The translations under genes were made by a program, and so were the position numbers. Under the pieces are notes generated by a model that worked only from the letters and a program-made list of their open reading frames with translations, was not told where the DNA came from and did no database searches. From Prevotellaceae bacterium (lineage in GTDB: Bacteria; Bacteroidota; Bacteroidia; Bacteroidales; UBA932), in contig JAIRXY010000150.1 in the NCBI GenBank assembly GCA_031268055.1, positions 1 to 9,194 on the forward strand: a stretch of 9,194 nucleotides of DNA, given 5' to 3'. Position 1 is the stretch's first letter; each line of letters begins with the position of its first letter. This document shows, in pieces, positions 1 through 5,053 of this stretch.

Positions 1-81
1 TTCACTATGAGCCGCTATTTTTTGAAATCAACGTTGAATATTGAATCATCCTTGTTCAATAAAGAAGGGGCTAAAAAATAA
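1..81 (+). CDS. possible 3' end of an upstream gene (partial)
   Basis: Frame 1 is open from the first base to a TAA at 79-81 and reads as 26 residues ending NKEGAKK, a plausible lysine-rich C-terminus. A second frame (from base 3 to a TGA at 42-44) is also open, so the frame is not certain. With so few residues no family can be named. The next gene begins only at 389, so a stop near 81 would leave a normal intergenic gap. The stretch is AT-rich and contains a short inverted repeat (TATTGAA at 39-45, TTCAATA at 55-61), so it could equally be non-coding. Confidence 0.3.
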   Translation, partial: FTMSRYFLKSTLNIESSLFNKEGAKK

Positions 82-131
82 TGTTTTTGTGGAGATATGG
101 CAATGCCCAATGTTATCAAGCTAAGATTTTG

Positions 132-170
132 TTCACAGATTGCACAGATTTGCGCAGATTTGCGCAGATT
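132..170. repeat. 10-bp-period direct repeat, four units of (G)CRCAGATTT
   Basis: The 8-mer CACAGATT starts at 134 and 143, and the variant CGCAGATT at 153 and 163, so the spacing is 9, 10 and 10 bases. The last two units (TGCGCAGATT at 151-160 and 161-170) are identical. The period is close to one DNA helical turn. All copies are in the same orientation, with no inverted partner nearby. It lies about 150 bp upstream of the kdsA promoter. The function is unknown. Confidence 0.75.
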
Positions 171-272
171 TTGTCCGCACATTCGCGCTGGTTGACAACC
201 CGTTCCGGATTAGCAATATAGTCAGATTGTTACTTGGTTATGCAATGTTTTAATTTTTATTGGAGAATAGCG

Positions 273-300
273 ATTCAAAATTCAAAATTCAAAATTTCTT
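273..300. repeat. heptad repeat 1: (ATTCAAA)x3 plus a degenerate fourth copy
   Basis: Three exact copies of ATTCAAA at 273-279, 280-286 and 287-293 are followed by ATTTCTT at 294-300. The array ends 20 bp before the kdsA -7 element. Related 7-bp-period arrays built on AATTCNN occur in the next two intergenic regions (1252-1286 and 2417-2451). Confidence 0.8.
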
Positions 301-320
301 CCGTTTTTGTGTAAAATGAT

Positions 321-328
321 TAACTTTG
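321..328 (+). promoter_or_regulatory. kdsA promoter, -7 element TAACTTTG
   Basis: TAACTTTG followed by C matches the TAnnTTTG -7 consensus of the Bacteroidota primary sigma factor. No good -33 TTTG is seen at the usual spacing of about 19 bp; the T-rich TTTTTG at 304-309 is too close. Transcription would start near 335, giving a leader of about 54 nt. This argues against the upstream in-frame TTG at 326 as the translation start. Confidence 0.6.
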
Positions 329-388
329 CACCGACCAAGCTTTGAGCTATGGAGTTTTGATTTTTTTGAATCAGCTAAAAAAAAATAT

Positions 389-1210
389 ATGCCACAGATA
401 ACAGTAAGCTTGCATGGCGTTGACATTTCCAACGCGCTGCCGCTGGTGTACATCGGCGGTCCCTGTATTATTGAGAGCGAGGAGGGGTACTTGGCGACTG
501 CACGCGCGCTGAAAAAAATAGCAGACGAGCATGGGCAGAAGTTCATCCTCAAAGCGTCGTTCGATAAGGCCAACCGCAGCGCGGTAGACGCCTTTCGCGG
601 GCCGGGGTTGGAGGATGGCCTGCACATTCTTGCCGCCGCCAAGGCGGAGCTGCAAATACCCGTGCTGGTAGACGTGCACGAGCCTTGGCAGGCCGCCCGC
701 TGCGCCGCCGTAGCCGATGTGCTGCAAATACCCGCTTTCCTGTGCCGGCAGACAGACTTGGTGCTGGCCTGCGCCGAAACGGGCAAAGCCGTAAACGTAA
801 AAAAAGGGCAGTTCCTTGCGCCGCAAAGCATGGAGAATATCATTCGGAAAATAGAATCTACCGGCAACCGCAGCATACTGCTCACCGAGCGCGGCAGCAG
901 CTTTGGCTACGGCGATTTGGTGGTGGACATGCGCTCGCTGCACATCATGAAGCAGCTGGGATACCCCGTAATTTTCGACGCTACGCACTCGGTGCAAAAG
1001 CCGGGCGCGCTGGGCAACGCCACCGGAGGCGACCGCACTTTGGCTCCCGTGTTGGCGCGCGCCGCTGTTGCCGTAGGGGTGGCCGGCATATTCTTTGAGG
1101 CGCACCCACAGCCCGAAAAAGCCCTCTCCGACGGGGCAAACTCCCTCACGTACACCGGAGCGGCTGAGCTGATGCAGCAGACAGCGCAGATTGATAAAAC
1201 GCAAAAGTAA
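389..1210 (+). CDS. kdsA: 3-deoxy-D-manno-octulosonate 8-phosphate synthase (KdsA), metal-dependent type
   Basis: This cytoplasmic enzyme condenses phosphoenolpyruvate with D-arabinose 5-phosphate to give Kdo 8-phosphate and phosphate, the committed step to lipopolysaccharide Kdo. The 273-residue product is a single TIM-barrel of normal length. Visible signatures are GGPCIIES (residues 23-30), KASFDKANRS (55-64), FLCRQTDL (117-124), VKKGQFLAP (137-145), TERGSSFGYGDLVVDMR (166-182), DATHSVQKPGA (197-207) and FFEAHPQPEKALSD (235-248). Cys26, His200, Glu237 and Asp248 align with the metal ligands of the Aquifex enzyme at a constant offset of 15. E. coli KdsA has Asn in place of the Cys, so this is the metal-dependent class. 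ATG 389 is chosen because the in-frame TTG at 326 overlaps the promoter and adds a non-conserved extension. There is no Shine-Dalgarno; the leader is A-rich. No terminator separates it from kdsD, 89 bp downstream. Confidence 0.97.
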   Translation: MPQITVSLHGVDISNALPLVYIGGPCIIESEEGYLATARALKKIADEHGQKFILKASFDKANRSAVDAFRGPGLEDGLHILAAAKAELQIPVLVDVHEPWQAARCAAVADVLQIPAFLCRQTDLVLACAETGKAVNVKKGQFLAPQSMENIIRKIESTGNRSILLTERGSSFGYGDLVVDMRSLHIMKQLGYPVIFDATHSVQKPGALGNATGGDRTLAPVLARAAVAVGVAGIFFEAHPQPEKALSDGANSLTYTGAAELMQQTAQIDKTQK

Positions 1211-1251
1211 ACCTCAAATTCCTTGCTTGGCGTACTTGCGCGGGGGCTAAA

Positions 1252-1286
1252 AATTGTAATTTGTAATTCATTACTTGTAAATTCAC
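1252..1286. repeat. heptad repeat 2: five degenerate 7-bp units
   Basis: Read in steps of seven from 1252 the units are AATTGTA, ATTTGTA, ATTCATT, ACTTGTA and AATTCAC. They are degenerate but keep period 7 and an AWTTNNW pattern like the arrays at 273-300 and 2417-2451. The array ends 13 bp before the kdsD start codon and occupies the place of its leader. Confidence 0.55.
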
Positions 1287-1299
1287 AGCATATAATACT

Positions 1300-2292
1300 A
1301 TGGTAGATGGAAGCGTAAACGTAGATGCTTTGGAGGTGAAAAATATTGCGCTTGGCGCGATACGCACCGAAGTACAGTCGCTGGCGGCGTGCGAGGCCGC
1401 AATAAACGAATCCTTTGTGCAGGCCGTTGAGGTAATTGCTCAGTGCAAGGGGCGCGTGGTAGTAGTAGGCATTGGCAAGAGCGGCATTATTGGGCGCAAG
1501 ATTGCGGCAACGCTGGCCTCAACGGGAACGCCGGCAATGTTTGTGCACGCTACGGAAGCCCTGCACGGCGATTTGGGAATGGTAACCGCGAACGACCTTG
1601 TCTTTGCGCTATCGTACTCAGGCCACAGCGAGGAGCTGAACAAAATTCTGCCCATGCTGCGGCAGCGCGGCATTACCATTATCGGCATGAGCGGCAACGC
1701 GCAATCGGAGCTGGCGCAGAAATCCGGCGTGCACATCACGCTGCCGCAAATGCGCGAGGCCTGCCCCTACAACCTCGCCCCCACGTCGAGCACCACCGCC
1801 ATGCTTGGCGTGGGCGACGCGCTGGCCATCTGCCTGATGAAAATCAAAAAATTTGAGCAGAAAGACTTCGCGCAGTTCCACCCCGGAGGAATGCTGGGAA
1901 AGCTGCTCACCTGCAGCGTTGTTGACATCATGCAGAGCGGCGACCGTAACCCCGTTGTGGCCGTCGGCGCTACGGTGAAGGACGCGCTGCTGGTTATGAC
2001 CAAAACCAAAAGCGGCGCTACCTCTGTGATCAACAGCGACGGCACGCTGGCGGGCTTTTTCACCGACGGAGATCTGCGCCGCAACCTGCAAAAAGACGAC
2101 GCCCTGCTCCAAAAGTGCGTTGCCGACGTAATGACAAAGCGCCCCGTTGCGCTGACCGATAGCATGAAGGCGGTTGAGGCGGCAGAAATCATCAGCCGGC
2201 AGAACATAGACAACGCCCCGGTGGTCGACGCAAGCGGAAAGGTGGTAGGCATTGTGGACGAAGGCAACCTGATACCGTTTATCACCACGTAA
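1300..2292 (+). CDS. kdsD: D-arabinose 5-phosphate isomerase (KdsD/KpsF family)
   Basis: It interconverts D-ribulose 5-phosphate and D-arabinose 5-phosphate and so supplies the substrate of KdsA, encoded just upstream. The 330-residue protein has the full family architecture: an N-terminal SIS sugar-isomerase domain (about 35-190) with VVVVGIGKSG (53-62), TEALHGDLGM (85-94) and SYSGHSEE (105-112), then two CBS domains (about 207-265 and 277-330) containing GFFTDGDLRR. Lys60, Glu112, Glu153 and His194 (in FHPGG) align with the E. coli KdsD catalytic residues Lys59, Glu111, Glu152 and His193. The CBS pair may sense a nucleotide or sugar-nucleotide ligand, but this is not shown here. The length matches the E. 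coli enzyme (328), which supports ATG 1300. There is no Shine-Dalgarno and no clear promoter of its own, so it is probably cotranscribed with kdsA. The symbol kpsF is also used for this family. Confidence 0.95.
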   Translation: MVDGSVNVDALEVKNIALGAIRTEVQSLAACEAAINESFVQAVEVIAQCKGRVVVVGIGKSGIIGRKIAATLASTGTPAMFVHATEALHGDLGMVTANDLVFALSYSGHSEELNKILPMLRQRGITIIGMSGNAQSELAQKSGVHITLPQMREACPYNLAPTSSTTAMLGVGDALAICLMKIKKFEQKDFAQFHPGGMLGKLLTCSVVDIMQSGDRNPVVAVGATVKDALLVMTKTKSGATSVINSDGTLAGFFTDGDLRRNLQKDDALLQKCVADVMTKRPVALTDSMKAVEAAEIISRQNIDNAPVVDASGKVVGIVDEGNLIPFITT

Positions 2293-2416
2293 GCTTGCTG
2301 CACGGTGAGCGCCACCCGCTTCCCTGCCGCCATGCTTTATCCGGAGGGGAGCTGGGCCGCAACTCCGGAACGGCGCAACTCGGCTGAAAATCACGATATT
2401 CGAAAATCTTACATCT

Positions 2417-2451
2417 TAATTCGTAATTCCTAATTCGCAATTCGTAATTTA
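2417..2451. repeat. heptad repeat 3: five units of TAATTCG
   Basis: Successive 7-bp units from 2417 are TAATTCG, TAATTCC, TAATTCG, CAATTCG and TAATTTA. This is the best conserved array after 273-300, with the same AATTC core. It lies in the kdsD-rpsA gap, immediately upstream of a palindrome and the rpsA promoter. Confidence 0.75.
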
Positions 2452-2457
2452 ATATTG

Positions 2458-2473
2458 TGTTTGTTAACAAACA
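2458..2473. promoter_or_regulatory. 16-bp perfect palindrome, operator-like, upstream of rpsA
   Basis: TGTTTGTTAACAAACA is perfectly self-complementary around the centre 2465/2466. It ends 29 bp before the first rpsA -7 element, a position suited to a dimeric DNA-binding protein. It is not followed by a T-tract, so it is not a normal intrinsic terminator for kdsD. The inner ten bases TTGTTAACAA recur at 5030-5039 in front of the secreted-protein gene. No binding protein can be named. Confidence 0.45.
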
Positions 2474-2502
2474 TAATGCCAATATATGATTTTTTGGCTT
2501 AG

Positions 2503-2518
2503 TATTTTTGTACCTTTG
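2503..2518 (+). promoter_or_regulatory. rpsA promoter, two adjacent -7 elements
   Basis: TATTTTTG (2503-2510) and TACCTTTG (2511-2518) both fit the Bacteroidota TAnnTTTG consensus and lie back to back. The second is followed by C, as in the kdsA and rubrerythrin promoters, and is the better candidate. A clear -33 TTTG at about 19 bp spacing is not obvious. Transcription would start near 2518-2525, giving a leader of about 60 nt. Confidence 0.65.
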
Positions 2519-2522
2519 CTGC

Positions 2523-2541
2523 CCCTCTGTAAAACAGCGGG
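2523..2541 (+). promoter_or_regulatory. hairpin at the predicted 5' end of the rpsA mRNA
   Basis: CCC-T-CTGT (2523-2530) pairs with ACAG-C-GGG (2534-2541) across an AAA loop: seven pairs with one T/C mismatch. It falls exactly where the transcript should begin. It could protect the 5' end or act in autogenous control by S1, as rpsA leader structures do in enterobacteria. Either role is inference. Confidence 0.4.
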
Positions 2542-2582
2542 AGATAGCTAAACATAATGTCTAACCCCTAAAAATCATTTGA

Positions 2583-4709
2583 ATGATGAACGAAAAGCAA
2601 GACGACGCACAAGATTTGGACCAACCCATTGTGGCCGTCGAGAAAGAATCTGCGCAAGATTTCTTAGACGAAGTTGTTGAACTTCACACCAACGTCAAAA
2701 GTACCAACGCCTCAGCCGACATTGACACCTTTGACTGGGACGCTTTTGAAAGCGAAAAAGACCTGTACGATGTTGACAAAACAACCATTACTGAAAAGTA
2801 TGCAGACACGCTCTCAAAAGTAGGCGCCGGTGAAATTGTAGAAGGCACCGTAATCTCGCTCAACAAGCGCGAAGTAGTAGTAAACATTGGCTACAAAAGC
2901 GAAGGCGTTATCAACATCAGCGAGTTCCGCTACAACACGGAGCTCAAGGAGGGCGATAAGGTCGAAGTTTACGTAGAAAACACGGAAGATAAAAAAGGGC
3001 AGCTGCTGCTCTCCCACAAGCAGGCGAGGTCGCTACGCTCGTGGGATAGGGTCAACGAAGCGCTGAGCAACGACGAAATCATTAAAGGCTTTATCAAGTG
3101 CCGCACCAAAGGCGGAATGATTGTCGACATATTCGGTATCGAGGCGTTCCTGCCCGGGTCGCAAATTGACGTGAAGCCTATCCGCGACTACGATATTTTT
3201 GTGGGCAAAAATATGGAGTTCAAAGTTGTAAAAATCAACCCCGAATTTCACAACGTTGTGGTGTCGCACAAGGTGCTCATCGAGGCCGAAATTGAGGCGC
3301 AAAAGAAAGAAATCATTGCCAAGCTCGAGAAAGGACAAGTGCTCGAAGGTACGGTTAAGAACATCACCTCCTACGGCGTGTTCATCGACCTTGGCGGCGT
3401 AGACGGGCTTATCCACATCACCGACCTGAGTTGGGGGCGCGTGGCGCACCCCGACGAAATCGTAACCTTAGACCAAAAGCTCAACGTGGTGATTCTGGAC
3501 TTCGACGACGCAAAGAAGCGCATAGCGCTTGGCCTCAAGCAGCTCTCGCCCCACCCGTGGGAGTCGCTCAACCCAGAGCTCAAGATTGGCGACAAAATCA
3601 CCGGAAGGGTAGTCGTAATGGCCGACTATGGCGCTTTTATTGAGATTGCACCGGGAGTAGAAGGCTTGATTCACGTTTCGGAAATGTCGTGGTCGCAGCA
3701 CCTGCGAAGCGCGCAAGATTTCCTGAAGGTGGGCGACGTGGTAGAGGCCGTTATCCTTACGCTGGATAAGGAAGACCGCAAAATGTCGCTGGGCATCAAG
3801 CAGCTCAAACCCGACCCGTGGGAAAACTTTGAGGAGAAATACCCTGTTGGCTCACACCACAAGTCCAAAGTGCGCAACTTTACCAACTTTGGCGTGTTTG
3901 TTGAGATAGAAGAAGGCGTGGACGGCTTAGTGCACATCAGCGACCTGAGCTGGACTAAAAAAATCAAGCACCCCAACGAGTTTACCCAAATTGGCGCAGA
4001 GCTTGAGGTAGTAGTGCTTGAGGTGGATAAGGAAAACCGCCGCCTGAGCCTTGGCCACAAGCAGGTAGAAGAAAATCCTTGGGATGTGTTTGAAACGATA
4101 TTTACCGTTGACAGCATACACGAAGGCACCGTTACCGAAACGATGGAGAAGGGCGCGCTCGTGGCTTTGCCGTACGGCGTTGAAGGTTTTGTAACGCCCA
4201 AGCACCTTGTTAAGCAGGATGGCGCCTCCGCTAAGATTGACGACAAGCTGCCGTTCAAGGTAATTGAGTTCAACAAAAACTCCAAGCGCATCATTCTTTC
4301 GCACAGCCGCACCTACGAGGACGCCAAGCGAGAGGGTAGCGAGGCAACCCGCAAGGAGGAGGCCGAAAGCACCCAAAAAGCCATAAAGAAAGTAAAGGCT
4401 TCGCTAGAAAAAACCACCCTGGGTGACATCTCCGGCTTGGCTGCCTTGAAAACCGAAATGGAAAGTAGCGAAAAGAGGAAAGAGGCGCTGAAAGAAACGC
4501 CTGCACCGGAATCGGTAGCTGCCCCTGCACCCGAGCAGGTTGACGAGCCAACGCCGGCGCCGATAGACATCCCTGCACCCGAGCAGACCGATGAGCCAGC
4601 GCCGGAACCAACACCGGAGCCGATAGCTGCCCCTGCACCCGAGCAGACTGATGAACCAGCGCCGGAGCCAACACCTGAGCCAGCATCGGAAACAAAAGCA
4701 GAGGAATAG
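2583..4709 (+). CDS. rpsA: 30S ribosomal protein S1, six S1 domains with a repeat-rich acidic tail
   Basis: S1 binds mRNA at the 30S subunit and helps initiation, especially where Shine-Dalgarno pairing is weak, as on most genes here. The 708-residue product has an acidic N-terminal segment (1-80) and six S1 (OB-fold) domains at about 81-147, 160-232, 251-321, 337-409, 424-496 and 508-577. Domains 3-5 are closest to the consensus, with GVFIDLGGVDGLIH, GAFIEIAPGVEGLIH and GVFVEIEEGVDGLVH. Domains 1 and 2 are diverged, as expected for the ribosome-binding end. A charged helical segment follows (578-640) and then a Pro/Glu/Ala tail (about 640-708) encoded by tandem repeats. E. coli S1 has 557 residues, so the tail is an addition. 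ATG codons at 2583 and 2586 are adjacent; either could be the start. The gene has its own promoter and terminator. Confidence 0.96.
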   Translation: MMNEKQDDAQDLDQPIVAVEKESAQDFLDEVVELHTNVKSTNASADIDTFDWDAFESEKDLYDVDKTTITEKYADTLSKVGAGEIVEGTVISLNKREVVVNIGYKSEGVINISEFRYNTELKEGDKVEVYVENTEDKKGQLLLSHKQARSLRSWDRVNEALSNDEIIKGFIKCRTKGGMIVDIFGIEAFLPGSQIDVKPIRDYDIFVGKNMEFKVVKINPEFHNVVVSHKVLIEAEIEAQKKEIIAKLEKGQVLEGTVKNITSYGVFIDLGGVDGLIHITDLSWGRVAHPDEIVTLDQKLNVVILDFDDAKKRIALGLKQLSPHPWESLNPELKIGDKITGRVVVMADYGAFIEIAPGVEGLIHVSEMSWSQHLRSAQDFLKVGDVVEAVILTLDKEDRKMSLGIKQLKPDPWENFEEKYPVGSHHKSKVRNFTNFGVFVEIEEGVDGLVHISDLSWTKKIKHPNEFTQIGAELEVVVLEVDKENRRLSLGHKQVEENPWDVFETIFTVDSIHEGTVTETMEKGALVALPYGVEGFVTPKHLVKQDGASAKIDDKLPFKVIEFNKNSKRIILSHSRTYEDAKREGSEATRKEEAESTQKAIKKVKASLEKTTLGDISGLAALKTEMESSEKRKEALKETPAPESVAAPAPEQVDEPTPAPIDIPAPEQTDEPAPEPTPEPIAAPAPEQTDEPAPEPTPEPASETKAEE
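4524..4691 (+). repeat. in-frame tandem repeat encoding the S1 Pro/Glu/Ala tail
   Basis: Three units begin CCTGCACCCGAGCAG at 4524, 4572 and 4632. The first is 48 bp (PAPEQVDEPTPAPIDI). The second and third are 60 bp (PAPEQTDEPAPEPTPEP plus three residues) and differ at only a minority of bases. The 12-bp difference corresponds to four extra residues. All units keep frame, so copy-number change would lengthen or shorten the S1 tail without truncating it. Confidence 0.85.
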
Positions 4710-4735
4710 CAAAGCCTAACCTTTGCCCGAAACGC

Positions 4736-4786
4736 AAAAAATTCCCCGCCGCGATACCAAGCGTACCAAGGCAGGGAATTTTTTTT
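4736..4786 (+). terminator. rho-independent terminator of rpsA
   Basis: AAAAAATTCCC-C-GCC (4736-4750) pairs with GGC-A-GGGAATTTTTT (4770-4784): a 14-position stem with one C/A mismatch and a 19-nt loop. The run of T continues to 4786. It starts 26 bp after the rpsA stop codon. The flanking A and T runs also make a partial terminator on the minus strand. Confidence 0.9.
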
Positions 4787-5053
4787 GTGCCTCGCCCCCA
4801 AAATGACGGTACTCCTGCAACCCTCAGAAGCAGCATCCACGCCAACATGCCCACGTCCCTCTACGGCGCGCATGGACGCAACCTCGGAGGCATGTCCGGT
4901 AGCGCCAAATTACACCTCTGCAACCCATTCATTTTCAGTCTGATGCTAAATTTTTGTCCTGACAGTAAATAAAAACGACTTTTATTCGTTATAATAATAT
5001 GAAGTGGGAGCATTTCCATTGCCATTTTTTTGTTAACAATAAAAATAAGGATT
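4787..5053. other. intergenic region with no convincing gene
   Basis: From about 4787 to 4925 the base composition is GC-rich like coding DNA. The only plus-strand frame (GTG 4787 to TAA 4972, 61 residues) has no recognisable motif, no leader signals, and begins inside the tail of the rpsA terminator. From about 4930 the sequence turns AT-rich, with a weak inverted repeat (AATAAAA 4968-4974, TTTTATT 4980-4986) and the palindrome TTGTTAACAA (5030-5039). No TAnnTTTG promoter was found for the gene at 5054. The GC-rich part may be a gene remnant. Confidence 0.5.

Larger units (their letters stand above)
82..388. other. non-coding intergenic region upstream of kdsA
   Basis: About 300 bases without a convincing gene on either strand. 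It holds a 10-bp-period direct repeat (132-170), an exact 7-bp-period repeat (273-300), a Bacteroidota-type -7 promoter element (321-328) and an A-rich kdsA leader. No intrinsic terminator for an upstream gene was found in it. Confidence 0.6.

Noticed and set aside
192..220. TTGACA, 17 bp, AATATA: sigma-70-like promoter
   Set aside because: Bacteroidota primary sigma factors use TTTG/TAnnTTTG, the second hexamer matches poorly, and a better phylum-type element lies at 321-328.
326..388. TTG-initiated 21-residue extension of KdsA
   Set aside because: The TTG overlaps the -7 promoter element TAACTTTG, so it would not be in the mRNA, and the extension is not conserved in KdsA.
371..1204. Long minus-strand open frame of 277 codons opposite kdsA
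   Set aside because: It mirrors a highly conserved KdsA coding sequence; the product has no recognisable motif and arises from GC-rich codon use.
1291..1296. TATAAT in front of kdsD
   Set aside because: It ends three bases before the start codon, too close to act as the -10 element of that gene, and is not the element type of this phylum.
1618..2394. Minus-strand open frame of 258 codons opposite kdsD
   Set aside because: It is a shadow of the SIS/CBS coding sequence with no motif and a low-complexity, histidine- and alanine-rich product.
4313..4873. Minus-strand 186-codon frame with Gly/Ala/Ser-rich repeats
   Set aside because: The repeats are the antisense reading of the S1 Pro/Glu/Ala tail repeats, and the frame also crosses the rpsA terminator.
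4787..4972. 61-codon plus-strand frame after rpsA
   Set aside because: It begins with GTG inside the terminator T-run context, lacks ribosome-binding signals and shows no motif.
4968..4986. AATAAAA/TTTTATT inverted repeat as a terminator
   Set aside because: The stem is seven A-T pairs only, with no GC core, and a strong terminator already ends rpsA at 4736-4786.
5030..5053. TTG-initiated 8-residue extension of the FISUMP protein
   Set aside because: It would put residues before a signal peptide that already has a normal start at ATG 5054 with AAGGA upstream.
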